Shown here: piece after piece, positions 24,974 through 34,445 of the stretch
How the letters are laid out: every line of letters starts with the position of its first letter
How positions within the stretch are numbered: the first letter of the stretch is position 1
Assembly: GCA_021323395.1 (NCBI GenBank)
Contig: JAJONL010000011.1
Location: forward strand, 24,406-88,405
Length of the DNA stretch: 64,000 bases
Direction of reading: 5' to 3'
Source of the DNA: Nitrospira sp.
GTDB taxonomy: Bacteria; Nitrospirota; Nitrospiria; Nitrospirales; Nitrospiraceae
Translations under genes and position numbers: made by a program
The notes under the pieces: model-generated
The model's input: only the letters and a program-made list of their open reading frames with translations
The model's database searches: none
What the model was told of the DNA's origin: nothing

Positions 24974-26452
24974 TTAGTCGGACAGGCTCCTGGTGAGCGG
25001 CGGAGGTCGATCGACGCGGGCAATCTCAGCCCGGCGGTCGATGATCTGTGGCAGGAGTGATCCGGCGACCATGGCGGCAGCAGCCACCAAAAACCCGACG
25101 ATTTGCGGCGGCCAAATCGCATCGGGGGCGCCGGCCAACTCTAACGTGATCCAGGTCCCAAGCCCTGTCGCGATCGCCAGCAAAGCGCCTTGCGTAGTGG
25201 CTCTGGCCCAATACAATCCGGCGAACAGCGGCACGAAGGCCGCCACGAGCGTCACTTTGTAGGCGCTTTCCACCATTCGAAAAATGGTGGCTTCCGAGCG
25301 AAGTGCGAACAGCAGGACGATAGCGGCAAACCCGATCAGGACCGTTCGCATGACGCGCAGCAACCCACGGTCGCCGATCCGTGGCATGAACCCTTTGACG
25401 ATGTTCTCACTGAACGCGACCGACGGCGCAAGTAACGTGGCTGAGGAACAGCTCATGATGGCGGAGAGCAGGGCTCCGAAAAACACGATCTGCGCCACGA
25501 TCGGCGTGTGTCGCACAATCAAGGTGGGCAACACGAGTTGGGAATCACGGTCCATGAGGTCCGCAACCTGGGCCGGATCGATCAGAGTTGCGCAGTAGGC
25601 CAGAAACATCGGCACGAAGGCAAAGAAAAAATAGAGCGATCCGCCCAACACCGATCCTCGCACGGCCGTCTGTTCATCCCGCGCCGACGTGATACGCTGG
25701 AAGACATCCTGCTGAGGGATCGACCCGAACATCATCGTGATCCAGGCCCCGAGAAAGGGAATCCAGGATTCGAGCTCGGCGGGCGGAAAGAAATCCAACT
25801 TTCCCGCCGCCGCGGCATGGCTCACCACGGCTTCGACCCCACCGGCCAATCCGCTGACCACCGAACCGATATAGATCATCCCACCCATGATGATGGTGAT
25901 CTGGACGAAATCCAGAATCGCCACGGAGAACATTCCGCCGAACGTCGTGTAGGTCAACACGATCAACGCTCCCGTCACCATACCGATCGGCTGGCTCATG
26001 GCGCCGTCCGTCACGATATTGAAGACCAACCCGAGCGCTTTGATCTGCGCCGAGACCCACCCGAGATACGACGCCACGATGCAGAGGGTACAGAGGACTT
26101 CGACGGCGCGATTGTACCGGAGGCGGTAATAGTCTCCGATCGTGAGAAGGTTCAACCGGTATAACCGACGGGCGAACAACAATCCGGCAAGGATCAGACA
26201 GAGGCTCGATCCAAACGGATCGGCGACCACGGCTCGCAGGCCGTCTTTGACAAAGGTCGCGGAAATGCCCAACACGGTTTCGGCGCCGAACCAGGTCGCG
26301 AAGACGGTGGCCGTGACCAAGGGGAGCGGCAAACGACGCCCTGCGACCGCAAAGTCTTGCGTGTTGTGGACCAGGGTCGCGGCATACAATCCGATGCCGA
26401 TCGAGCAGGTCAGATAGAGAATGACGAACGACAACAGCATGGAACCATTCAC
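24974..26452 (-). CDS. Sodium:solute symporter (SSS family)
   Basis: This 492-residue polytopic protein has about 13 predicted membrane helices. The N-terminus LYAATLVHNTQDFAVAGRRL followed by ATWFGAETVLGISATFVKDG, and LTYTTFGGMFSVAILDFVQI near residue 180, are typical of the sodium:solute symporter family. The solute (an amino acid, sugar, carboxylate or osmolyte) cannot be told. A GTG start at 26452 with an AGGA site six bases upstream was chosen; an ATG at 26440 is close behind. The gene ends next to degenerate repeats. Confidence 0.85.
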   Translation of the reverse strand: MNGSMLLSFVILYLTCSIGIGLYAATLVHNTQDFAVAGRRLPLPLVTATVFATWFGAETVLGISATFVKDGLRAVVADPFGSSLCLILAGLLFARRLYRLNLLTIGDYYRLRYNRAVEVLCTLCIVASYLGWVSAQIKALGLVFNIVTDGAMSQPIGMVTGALIVLTYTTFGGMFSVAILDFVQITIIMGGMIYIGSVVSGLAGGVEAVVSHAAAAGKLDFFPPAELESWIPFLGAWITMMFGSIPQQDVFQRITSARDEQTAVRGSVLGGSLYFFFAFVPMFLAYCATLIDPAQVADLMDRDSQLVLPTLIVRHTPIVAQIVFFGALLSAIMSCSSATLLAPSVAFSENIVKGFMPRIGDRGLLRVMRTVLIGFAAIVLLFALRSEATIFRMVESAYKVTLVAAFVPLFAGLYWARATTQGALLAIATGLGTWITLELAGAPDAIWPPQIVGFLVAAAAMVAGSLLPQIIDRRAEIARVDRPPPLTRSLSD

Positions 26453-26638
26453 GAAGTGTCCTGGAGAGAACCCCGCCCTATGACAGGCGGGGGGATTGTA
26501 CCGAGCGCGCGATAGGCGCGCAATGCGGGAGACGAACAGGACGTGAGCGCGCGTCACCACAATGAGACGAAGTGAAAATGTCGGCGCTGAGAAAAACCGT
26601 TTCGTTGACTTCTCATCTCGCTGTGGTAGGAATAGTCC

Positions 26639-26869
26639 ATGCGGTACTCAATCTACATCGTCTGGTTCTTGACTGTGCTCTCGATCTGCGTCCTGACGAC
26701 GCTCGCCTCCCTCCCGGGATTCATGAACGGCGAGCCCTCGTCCGAGTCGAAAATCGTGATGGGGTCTCGCGGCTTCCGCGCGATCAAGATCCAACGCGTA
26801 CCATGCAACGCGCTCAAGCCATCCTGTCACGCTGCCAAGCGGAAGCTGCAACCAAAAGTTCCGGCCTAG
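26639..26869 (+). CDS. Small hypothetical protein with N-terminal hydrophobic segment
   Basis: This possible 76-residue protein begins with a hydrophobic stretch (IYIVWFLTVLSICVLTTLAS) that could be a signal anchor, followed by a basic tail. TAGGAA lies eight bases before the ATG. Its stop codon TAG falls in the CTAG that precedes the family A element, so the original 3' end may have been altered by the repeat. No homolog was recognised; the call is weak. Confidence 0.4.
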   Translation: MRYSIYIVWFLTVLSICVLTTLASLPGFMNGEPSSESKIVMGSRGFRAIKIQRVPCNALKPSCHAAKRKLQPKVPA

Positions 26870-26995
26870 CAGGTGACTGAAAAATGCCGCCAGCTTTGTT
26901 CTCGCATCAATCAGCCCCTCAACGTACCCCCAAGGGTACGCCTCGGGGCTTCATTCGCTGCGGCCTCGCTGGACGCCCTTTTTGAGCCACCTGCG
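26870..26995. repeat. Family A intergenic repeat, compact copy
   Basis: This 126-bp element has terminal inverted repeats: the left end reads CAGGTGACTGAAAAATGCCG and the right end, in reverse complement, CAGGTGGCTCAAAAAGGGCG. In the centre GTACCC and GGGTAC form a hairpin around CCAA. TTTGTTCTCGCATCAATCAG near the left corresponds to the complement of the right half of 45499-45619. There is no reading frame of note, consistent with a miniature non-autonomous element. Confidence 0.8.
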
Positions 26996-27121
26996 AGAAT
27001 GCTCTCATCTTGAGCTACATGTGCGCGGGATATTTTTTTCACGACCCGCTTGCCAAGGCTTCCACCATATAGTCCATGGGGCATTCCAGCCCTGTCGCCC
27101 ACGCTACCAGTCGAACTCCCA

Positions 27122-28072
27122 CTAGGACAGTGGAATCTGCGCCTTGTTCCTCTCCAGCCACTGCGCAAAGGTCTGCAACTCGGGATTGAGGCTGCGCGCG
27201 AACGCCGGATCTCTGGCTCCGCAGAAGGCCGCGGTAAAATCACGTTTAAATTGAAACATGTTGCCCAAATCATCGGCGCCGGGAAACCCGAACGTCCGAT
27301 AGACCTCCGGTGGGACTGAGTTGTAGCGCACCTCTTGACCGAGCGCCTTCGTTAACGCCGCGGCCATTTGAGGTCCTGTGAGATGCTCCCCCGCTACACC
27401 CACCGTGGCACCACGATAGCGATCCGGCTTCTTGAACAATCCCCATGCGCACTTTCCAATATCCTCGGCCGCAATCCCGGGCAACTTGGCCTCGCCCATC
27501 GGCAGGGTAAACGCAAGCGTGCCGTCCGGTGCTTTTTTCGGGCCCATGCCGAAATGGATGAGATTGTCCCAATAAAAAGAGGTCAGCATACAGGTCGTCG
27601 GCACGCCAAGCTGCTTGAACAGCTGATCAGCCTCGCCCTTCACATCAAAATGCGGCACTTTATATTTCCCCATCAGCGTCGGCATGCGAGGGTCGCTCAG
27701 GGGCACCCACCGTCGAGTATCTTCCAGCGTCGACCAGACCACATGCTGCACTCCCGCTGCCTTGGCAGCAGTGGCCATCGCCTCCGCCTCGGCGTATTCC
27801 TTCTCCGGCGACATGTGCGCCCAAAAAAAGGTCACGCAAAAGGCTCCGTAGGCTTCCGCGAAGGCACGCTTGAGACTGTCAACGTCGTGAACATCGGCCG
27901 AGACGACTTCCGCTCCCAGCCGCGCTAGTTCTTTCCCCTTGTCCGAATTCACATCCCTGGTCAAGGCACGCACCGTGAACCCACTGGCGCGATCGGCCAG
28001 GATTGCCCGCACTAATCCGCCTCCTTGCATACCCGTAGCTCCGACGACCGCAACCACCTGCTTGCCACCCAT
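27122..28072 (-). CDS. NmrA-family NAD(P)-binding protein
   Basis: This 316-residue protein has an atypical SDR fold with the motif VVGATGMQGGGLVRAIL near residue 7. VRALTRDVNSDKGKELARLG, VQHVVWSTLEDTRRW and a C-terminal EEF-like helix follow. NmrA/HSCARG proteins bind NADP(H) and act as redox sensors or reductases without a conserved catalytic tyrosine. The start at 28072 has an AAAGGAGG site. It is divergent from the small exported protein gene at 28231. Confidence 0.85.
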   Translation of the reverse strand: MGGKQVVAVVGATGMQGGGLVRAILADRASGFTVRALTRDVNSDKGKELARLGAEVVSADVHDVDSLKRAFAEAYGAFCVTFFWAHMSPEKEYAEAEAMATAAKAAGVQHVVWSTLEDTRRWVPLSDPRMPTLMGKYKVPHFDVKGEADQLFKQLGVPTTCMLTSFYWDNLIHFGMGPKKAPDGTLAFTLPMGEAKLPGIAAEDIGKCAWGLFKKPDRYRGATVGVAGEHLTGPQMAAALTKALGQEVRYNSVPPEVYRTFGFPGADDLGNMFQFKRDFTAAFCGARDPAFARSLNPELQTFAQWLERNKAQIPLS

Positions 28073-28230
28073 TGACTGCCTCCTTTCTGAGTGTCTTGCC
28101 AACAGAAAAGACCATTCCCTTCGTCTTGCTGTCAACCCTTGAGATAGCGCTGCGTTTTTCCATGAGGGCGGATCTGGTCTTCGCTGACAGGGGCATGATA
28201 GGCTGTTCTATCAGGTCCGGGAGGAAGATT

Positions 28231-28722
28231 ATGGCACCTCTACTGATCAGACCAAGGGGCTTTCCCCATCGACGGTGCATCCCGGTGATGTTAGGACTCT
28301 GCGCGATCCTCTCCGTCGCTCCTGTCCGTGCCGACAGCTCCGGCCCATGGGAATGTTCCAACTATGCGGGCGACGCACACACTCGATGCCTCCAAGCGTT
28401 TATCGAAATCCAGCGTGAAAAAATTTCAAAGCTCGAAGCCGATGTGCAGCTCCAACAAAACACGGTCGGCCAGCTGAAAGAGCAGGCCGATCGGCAAAAC
28501 GCCATGACGGCCGATCTCCAGCGCCGCATGTCCGAGCAATCGTCCTCCCTCCCCGCGTATGGGTATGTCGCTCCGGGACTCCTGTACGGATATCCATCGG
28601 TCGGCTTCGGACTCTATCTCGGCCGCCCCTGGCCCTATGGATCACCGTTTTATGGCCGCCCCTATGCATGGGGGCCTCGCTACTATCGGCCCTATTTCGG
28701 ACGATGGCACCGGCGCTGGTAA
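28231..28722 (+). CDS. Exported protein with coiled coil and aromatic-rich tail
   Basis: This 163-residue protein has a signal peptide (about residues 1-33, cleavage near PVRAD) and a Cys pair in the mature N-terminus (WECSNYAGDAHTRCLQAF). A coiled coil (IQREKISKLEADVQLQQNTV and on) and a C-terminal stretch rich in Tyr, Gly, Pro, Trp and Arg follow. The start at 28231 has a GGGAGGAAG site. It is probably a periplasmic or surface protein. No family was recognised. Confidence 0.65.
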   Translation: MAPLLIRPRGFPHRRCIPVMLGLCAILSVAPVRADSSGPWECSNYAGDAHTRCLQAFIEIQREKISKLEADVQLQQNTVGQLKEQADRQNAMTADLQRRMSEQSSSLPAYGYVAPGLLYGYPSVGFGLYLGRPWPYGSPFYGRPYAWGPRYYRPYFGRWHRRW

Positions 28723-28863
28723 TAAGGGCAGCGTCGTCCATGCACGCCGGAAAAGAACCGGCCGGCCCCTTCATCACAGATGCCAGACTTTCCCGGTGGA
28801 TGGTCCCCAGCCCAAGCCGCCTCTTTGGGGCCAGAAGAAGCCTCCCGAATAAAAGGACGCTCA

Positions 28864-29808
28864 ATGTCGGCACAACCTCAATTCCCGAATGAGCAGACCG
28901 ACGCGGGGGAGTTCGAACGGCAAGACGATGCCTTTCGCGACTGGGTCACCGCCGATGGCAGATCCGGCTATCCGGCGGCAGCCGGACGGTACCATCTGTA
29001 TGTCTCGCTCGCCTGCCCCTGGGCCCATCGCACGATCATTGTGCGCGCACTCAAACGATTGGAGCCGGTAATCGGCATGACCGTGGTCGACCCGATTCGC
29101 GACGAACGCGGCTGGGCCTTTCGCAACGGTCCGGGTCATTCACTGGACTCCTTGAACGGCTTCCGCTTTCTCAGCGAAGCCTATCGCACGACCGATCCCG
29201 CCTATCGCGGGCGGGTGACCGTACCGGTGCTGTGGGACAATCTGACCAAGCGGATTGTGAGCAATTCCGACGATGACCTCATGCGCATGTTCAATGGAGA
29301 GTTCAATCGCTTTACAGACAGTACCCTCGACTTGTATCCACCGCCGCTGCGTGAACAGATCGACGCGCTCAACGTCGTGATTTACGAACGGATCAATAAC
29401 GGCGTCTACCGCGCCGGGTTTGCCACGTCGCAACAGGCCTACGAACAAGCGGCCCGCCGCCTGTTCGCCGAGCTGGATGAATTGGAATTCAGGCTCCGCG
29501 ACCATCGCTACCTCTTTGGCTCACAGTTCCTCGAATCCGACTGGCGGTTGTTCGTCACGCTGCTCCGATTCGATGCCGTCTACCATGGCCATTTCAAATG
29601 CAACCTCCGGCGCATTGTCGACTATCCCCATCTTTCCGGCTACCTCAAGGATCTTTACCAGGTTCCGGGCATCGCCGAGACGGTCGATTTCGACCATATC
29701 AAACGGCACTATTACATGACGCATGACGACATCAATCCCACCCGCATCGTCCCCATCGGTCCTCTGCTGGATCTCCTCAGCCCACATGGGCGGGATCGGC
29801 TCTCCTGA
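28864..29808 (+). CDS. Glutathionyl-hydroquinone reductase-like glutathione transferase
   Basis: This 314-residue protein is of the Xi-class glutathione transferase type (YqjG/PcpF). It has the CPWAHR active-site cysteine motif near residue 53, VPVLWDNLTKRIVSNSDDDL for glutathione binding and a C-terminal helical domain with ESDWRLFVTLLRFDAVYHGH. These enzymes reduce glutathionyl-hydroquinones with glutathione in the cytoplasm. The start at 28864 has an AAAGGA site. Together with the Grx-like genes it implies glutathione or a similar thiol in this organism. Confidence 0.9.
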   Translation: MSAQPQFPNEQTDAGEFERQDDAFRDWVTADGRSGYPAAAGRYHLYVSLACPWAHRTIIVRALKRLEPVIGMTVVDPIRDERGWAFRNGPGHSLDSLNGFRFLSEAYRTTDPAYRGRVTVPVLWDNLTKRIVSNSDDDLMRMFNGEFNRFTDSTLDLYPPPLREQIDALNVVIYERINNGVYRAGFATSQQAYEQAARRLFAELDELEFRLRDHRYLFGSQFLESDWRLFVTLLRFDAVYHGHFKCNLRRIVDYPHLSGYLKDLYQVPGIAETVDFDHIKRHYYMTHDDINPTRIVPIGPLLDLLSPHGRDRLS

Positions 29809-29820
29809 CTACTCCTCCCA

Positions 29821-29990
29821 GCGGGATGCTCAAAATGGTCGTCCAGCAAGGCCGCAAGGAGCGACGCGAGTGAGGCGTGCTGTTCTTACCCGCCCACCCC
29901 CGAGTCTGTCGGCACAGCTCTCTCCCGCGCGGGGGTACGTTGCAACGAGAGTCGCAACTGAGAACGAAGCAGGCGGTCATTTTCAGCAGG
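29821..29990. repeat. Family A intergenic repeat, diverged copy
   Basis: The left end reads GGGATGCTCAAAATGGTCGT then CCAGCAAGGCCGCA, and the right end GAGAACGAAGCAGGCGGTCA then TTTTCAGCAGGCCG. Both match the two ends of 45499-45619 in the same direction. GGGGGTACGTTGCAACGAGA in the middle echoes the central hairpin of other copies. The interior is longer than in the compact copies. Confidence 0.6.
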
Positions 29991-30071
29991 CCGCCAAGAA
30001 TTTTCTTGAGCCGCGAGGGTTGTCTGGCATATGGTGGGCAGAGGCTTGTTGTTCAGCAGAAAGGATCGTCC

Positions 30072-30749
30072 ATGCGTCATGTGATCGGTGCCGTCTCCTC
30101 AGTCGTGCTCCTCATGTCTTCACTCACTTGGGCCGCAGGGCCCGAACCGGCCAACGATGAACAGAAAACCCTGTATGCCCTTGGGGTGGCACTCAGCCAA
30201 TCGTTGGAGCCCTTTACGTTGAACGAGACTGAACTTGAGTTCGTAAGGTCTGGCCTTGCTGATGGCGTGATGAAGCGCCAGCAGAAAGTCGATCTGCAGG
30301 TGTATGGTCCGAAAATTCAACAGATGCAGCAGGTGCGTTCGTCTGCGCTGGCCGATGTCGAGAAGAAGGCCGGCGTCGGGTTCATCGCCAAAGCCGCCGC
30401 CGAACCGGGCGCCAAGAAAACCGAGTCGGGCGCGATCATCACCACTCTCAAAGAGGGCAAGGGCGCGAATCCCAAAGCCACCGATACCGTCAAGGTCCAT
30501 TACCACGGCACCCTGACCGATGGGACCGTCTTCGACAGTTCCGTCAAACGCGGCGAACCGGCAACCTTTCCGCTCAATCAAGTCATCAAGTGTTGGACTG
30601 AGGCGGTGCAGTTGATCAAAGTCGGCGGCAAGAGCCGGCTGGTCTGCCCGTCCGGGATCGCGTATGGCGACCGTGGGTCTCCTCCCGTCATTAAACCGGG
30701 CGCCACCTTGGTATTCGAAGTAGAACTCTTGGATATCGTCAAGCAGTAG
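30072..30749 (+). CDS. FKBP-type peptidyl-prolyl cis-trans isomerase
   Basis: This 225-residue exported protein has a signal peptide (about residues 1-21), an FKBP N-terminal dimerisation-type region (residues 25-100) and a C-terminal FKBP domain. The domain carries VKVHYHGTLTDGTVFDSS, RGEPATFPLNQVI, CWTEAVQLIKVGGKSRLVCP, AYGD and GATLVFEVELL. It resembles FkpA/FklB/Mip-type enzymes that assist folding in the periplasm. The start at 30072 has an AAAGGA site. A strong hairpin follows eight bases after the stop. Confidence 0.9.
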   Translation: MRHVIGAVSSVVLLMSSLTWAAGPEPANDEQKTLYALGVALSQSLEPFTLNETELEFVRSGLADGVMKRQQKVDLQVYGPKIQQMQQVRSSALADVEKKAGVGFIAKAAAEPGAKKTESGAIITTLKEGKGANPKATDTVKVHYHGTLTDGTVFDSSVKRGEPATFPLNQVIKCWTEAVQLIKVGGKSRLVCPSGIAYGDRGSPPVIKPGATLVFEVELLDIVKQ

Positions 30750-30756
30750 CTTCGTC

Positions 30757-30804
30757 CCAGGGCAGGACTCCGCCTGGCGAGAATGCCGAGCGGAGTCCTC
30801 CTGG
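30757..30804 (+). terminator. Strong stem-loop after the FKBP gene
   Basis: AGGACTCCGC (30764-30773) pairs perfectly with GCGGAGTCCT (30790-30799), and the stem is extended by CCAGG (30757-30761) with CCTGG (30800-30804). It lacks a T tract, but its place just after the stop supports a transcription end or mRNA-protecting role between two convergent genes. Confidence 0.65.
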
Positions 30805-30891
30805 CGCCGTGACCGTCCCACCCAATCCACACACTCTCCAATGCCCGCGAGATGACCCGTCCATTCCGACGGGCGCTTCTCCTGAGACGAT

Positions 30892-32331
30892 CTACTGAAT
30901 CGTCACGCTGGACACCTGGTACCACCGGTCCATCCGTTTCCCTTCGATCGCCAAATCGACATGGGGGGAGCGGCCATCCTCGGAGAGAATCGCCACATCG
31001 ATCGAATAGGCCCCCGGCAGAACGGTCTCCGGTACCACCAGTTCATCGACGATCTGGGGACTGAGGCCCGGCAGCCATTGCTTCACATCGGCATGACTGG
31101 TCCACTGCGCGACCACTCGATCGGCGCTCGATCGCAGACGATAGGCCAGCGGCCAGGCGTGATACATCGGCGCAACCCCGATATTATCCCAACGTGAACG
31201 GAGCATCAGCGGCTGGCGCACGTGAACTTCCGCGGCATGATTCATTTCGCGTAACACGACCCGATACCCGATTTTTTTCAAGAACCGTTCGAAGCGTGGG
31301 CGCCAGACCGCCGGCACGGGCTTCGACTTCGCGTTCAGCACCGAGAGGTGCCACTCCAAACCTTTCTCCAAAATACGATCGAGATCGAACCCGCGTTCAT
31401 ACCATTCGTGTATGTACCCGCAGACCTCCAGCTGCACCGGCCCTCGCTTCCAGGCCTCGCCCACAACGGGATTCCTGACAGCCGGCGCATAGACATGCTC
31501 CATATGGTTCCACATTGGCTCAAAATACCCGTAATCGCCATAACAATCACCACGCCACCCTGCGCCGCGCGCGGTCGCATATTCCAACTGGCCGCCGACC
31601 AACATCACCAAGGGGGTCCCGGCAAAATATTTCAAATACCAGTCCGTAATCGCGACCTGGTTGGCTTCAGTCGGATACAACTCCTTGCACTGCGCTTCGA
31701 CCCCTATGCAACAGGCCGTATTCCACTCCCCCCAACAACCCACCGACCCGATATCGACATGGTCGATGTCGACCGATCGACCATACCGTCCGCCGAAAGC
31801 GCGGATCAGCCGTTCGTGATAGTCGAGGAAGATGGGATTGTTGTAATCGGGAAAAATTCCATCCGATTCCTTCACGCTCGCCACGCCCTTGTCGAGCAGC
31901 CATTGCGGCGTGCCGGTTTTGTATTCAGACACGATCCGGATGGCGAGCGTTTCACCTTTGGCCTTGGCCTGCTCGATCACCCCATCGACGAGCGCGAAGT
32001 TGTATTGCCCTTCAGCCGGTTCAAGCTCTGCCCATGGCCAGCGAAAATAGGCCACCGTCGCGTGAGGATACTCCTCGACCGGGGGCGGATGGCCGAATCC
32101 AAAATGGAAATCAGTAAACCCCATGCCCGGGTTGTACAGAATGTCGTCGATTTCGCGAGGATGCACCGTCACCATGCTCCCAGATCGCTGCGCGGTTGAG
32201 ACCGACGGCAGATTGTCGCCGATCGCAGAGGCGCCGCCAGGCGGCGTTGGACTGGGTATCCACCGGGCACAGCCGGTCAACACCAATACCCCCAGCAACA
32301 GCATGCCCTTCCCCCCTCTCCTCATTGTCAT
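30892..32331 (-). CDS. DUF4832-type lipoprotein (glycoside hydrolase-like)
   Basis: This 479-residue lipoprotein has a lipobox LTGC at about residues 18-21 and a TIM-barrel-like central part. ILYNPGMGFTDFHFGFGHPP near the N-terminus, AYFRWPWAELEPAEGQYNFA, then DHVDIGSVGCWGEWNT and a C-terminal beta domain suggest the DUF4832/DUF4874 proteins, which are related to glycoside hydrolases. The NPGMGF and WPWAELEPAEGQ motifs are characteristic. The substrate is unknown. The start at 32331 has an AAAGGAGG site. Two Cys-rich segments (NTACCIGVEAQC) may form disulfides. Confidence 0.75.
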   Translation of the reverse strand: MTMRRGGKGMLLLGVLVLTGCARWIPSPTPPGGASAIGDNLPSVSTAQRSGSMVTVHPREIDDILYNPGMGFTDFHFGFGHPPPVEEYPHATVAYFRWPWAELEPAEGQYNFALVDGVIEQAKAKGETLAIRIVSEYKTGTPQWLLDKGVASVKESDGIFPDYNNPIFLDYHERLIRAFGGRYGRSVDIDHVDIGSVGCWGEWNTACCIGVEAQCKELYPTEANQVAITDWYLKYFAGTPLVMLVGGQLEYATARGAGWRGDCYGDYGYFEPMWNHMEHVYAPAVRNPVVGEAWKRGPVQLEVCGYIHEWYERGFDLDRILEKGLEWHLSVLNAKSKPVPAVWRPRFERFLKKIGYRVVLREMNHAAEVHVRQPLMLRSRWDNIGVAPMYHAWPLAYRLRSSADRVVAQWTSHADVKQWLPGLSPQIVDELVVPETVLPGAYSIDVAILSEDGRSPHVDLAIEGKRMDRWYQVSSVTIQ

Positions 32332-32535
32332 ATCGCCTCCTTTCTCGCCTGTCGTCCATACTTCTCTCCGCTGGATACCGTCGATCACCGGCCAAACCAG
32401 TGCCGTTTTTTTCCTGTCATCAGTCGCTCACCTGCGCCGCAGCCTTCATGGTTCCCGGGATCCGATCCCTCCCTGTAGGGTCGCGACGTGAATTATGGTA
32501 GGGTACGCGGCCAGACTGAAGGAACACGATTCGCC

Positions 32536-33420
32536 ATGCTCACTATGTTTTCGCAAACTCCGCGATCCGACGGGGTCGTCATCACCGGCGCCTCCAGCGG
32601 GATCGGCGCGGCCTGCGCCCTCGCCCTCGACAAACTCGGCTACCGGGTGTTCGCAGGCGTCCGCAATCCGGTGGACGGCGAACAGCTCCAGCGTCAAGCC
32701 GGTCCGCGGCTAATGCCGATTCGCCTCGACGTGACCGACCACGCCTCCATCGCCGCCGCGAACCATACCGTCTCGGCCATGGTGGGCGACCATGGTCTGG
32801 CTGGTCTGGTCAACAATGCCGGGATCGGCGTCGCCGGTCCCGTCGAAGTGCTGCCTCTCGCCGATTGGCAGCGGCAATTCGACGTGAACCTGTTCGGGCT
32901 CATCGCGACCACTCAAACGTTTCTGCCGTTGATCCGTCAAGGACGGGGACGCATCATCAACATAGGATCCATTGCCGGTCGCGCCAACATGCCCTTCATG
33001 GCTCCCTATGCGGCGTCGAAGCATGCCCTGGTTGCCGTGACCGATGCCCTTCGCATCGAACTGCAACCCTGGGGAATCCGCGTCGCGCTCATCGAGCCGG
33101 GCGCCATCGCCACCTCCATTTGGAAAAAAACCAGGAAAGAAGTGGACCGGTGGGATGCGTCCTGGAACCACGACCTGAAGGCCATGTATCAAGAGGGTTT
33201 TGCTCGTATTAAGGAAGCAGCGACTGCGGCAGGAGAACAGGCTCAGCCGGCCACCATCGTCGCCGACGCGGTGACCCATGCGCTGCGATCCCGATGGCCG
33301 AAATCTCGTTATCTGCTGGGATCGGATGCCGCCATCCGCGCCTATCTGGCTTTGATCCTCCCCGCGCGCCTGAATGATTGGCTGATCACCACCATCGTCA
33401 AACTTCCTCCCCGCCGTTGA
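32536..33420 (+). CDS. Short-chain dehydrogenase/reductase
   Basis: This 294-residue classical SDR has TGASSGIG near residue 18, NNAGIGVAG, INIGSIAGR with the catalytic Ser, and PYAASK with canonical Tyr and Lys spacing. The C-terminal extension (residues 200-294) with LGSDAAIRAYLALILPARLN is typical of retinol dehydrogenase-like or 17-beta-hydroxysteroid-like members. The substrate is unknown. A second ATG at 32545 is possible. It converges with a lipoprotein gene five bases downstream. Confidence 0.85.
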   Translation: MLTMFSQTPRSDGVVITGASSGIGAACALALDKLGYRVFAGVRNPVDGEQLQRQAGPRLMPIRLDVTDHASIAAANHTVSAMVGDHGLAGLVNNAGIGVAGPVEVLPLADWQRQFDVNLFGLIATTQTFLPLIRQGRGRIINIGSIAGRANMPFMAPYAASKHALVAVTDALRIELQPWGIRVALIEPGAIATSIWKKTRKEVDRWDASWNHDLKAMYQEGFARIKEAATAAGEQAQPATIVADAVTHALRSRWPKSRYLLGSDAAIRAYLALILPARLNDWLITTIVKLPPRR

Positions 33421-33424
33421 CTAT

Positions 33425-34213
33425 TCACCGCCGCAGTATTCGAACCATGTCGATCACTTGCCCTTGTCCGTCGAGATACACGGACACCAATTCGTTTGGA
33501 ACCAGTTGTTCGATCGCCGGCTGCAGCAAGGGGCGCACAGGAAACGTCTGGATATGATCGATCTTCATCCGGAGACGCACCCGTCCGTCCCCGATCGTGA
33601 CGAACGCGCCTTCCAGGCGGCGCTGCGGAGCCTGGAGCGAGGAGCCGGCCGCCAAGTCACGAGGCTTCCCGAGTGAAAACACATCGACGAGGAGATACGC
33701 TCGGTCCACGGCAAAATCGGCCGTTTCCCCGACCTCCAAGGCGGCCAGCTTCTCCATCGCCACGGCGCGCGCATAAAACCCGACATCCCGTCCTGTGTCG
33801 AGGCGAATCGTCACCCGTTCCTTCTCGGGGCTGAACGGCTTGCCCAGCGCGCCCCGAAACACTTTGGTGGGCGGATTTTCGGCCGGGCGCTGGTACGAGA
33901 CGACCTCATTCCGATCATTGACCATGATCTCCACGGCGCCACCAATTTGTAATCCCCGCGCCTCCTCTCCTCCCGCTTCAAGCGAGAGAAAGCGCGGGCT
34001 GCGTTCACCGGTCTGCACCTCCACGCGATCACCCGCAATATTGCTGATCGTGCCTTTCACCAGCTTCGCGCTCGGCAGGATCCCCGGCACCGGTTTCAAT
34101 TCCTCGATGCTGAGACCATGCATGAGCTTCGCCGAGCTCCCGCAGCCGGCGACCGCACAGGCCATGACCATCGCGCTGGTCAGGACAACCAACTCCATTC
34201 GTTTCGCGCCCAT
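33425..34213 (-). CDS. Hypothetical lipoprotein
   Basis: This 262-residue protein has a lipoprotein signal peptide with lipobox VAGC (Cys near residue 24). The remainder is beta-rich and contains two or three similar segments (VKGTISNIAGDRVEVQTGER, LEGAFVTIGDGRVRLRMKID) that look like OB-type or SH3-type barrels. The start at 34213 has a GGGGGC site. No family was recognised. It presumably sits in the periplasm, attached to a membrane. Confidence 0.65.
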   Translation of the reverse strand: MGAKRMELVVLTSAMVMACAVAGCGSSAKLMHGLSIEELKPVPGILPSAKLVKGTISNIAGDRVEVQTGERSPRFLSLEAGGEEARGLQIGGAVEIMVNDRNEVVSYQRPAENPPTKVFRGALGKPFSPEKERVTIRLDTGRDVGFYARAVAMEKLAALEVGETADFAVDRAYLLVDVFSLGKPRDLAAGSSLQAPQRRLEGAFVTIGDGRVRLRMKIDHIQTFPVRPLLQPAIEQLVPNELVSVYLDGQGQVIDMVRILRR

Positions 34214-34445
34214 CGTGCCCCCAGTTTGCTTAGGTTCGATGATAAAACAAACCGGCCTCCCGACGCGAGGGGCTCCTTCAGACGAAAATTTTCTTGGAGA
34301 TCTAAAACATGGAAAAAATGGAGTGGTTCCATGTCGAACAAGCAAGCCATCGAAATCGAAGATGATTGATTTGATCACGGCCATTGGCTTTGTCGTTCAT
34401 CCCCCTTGCGCCGCTTCGCACAACCGGCCGGCGCACGGTTCATAT

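Noticed and set aside
25508..26164. Plus-strand frame of about 218 codons
   Set aside because: It is antisense to the sodium:solute symporter gene, and its composition (rich in His, Arg, Asp) is that of a mirror frame.
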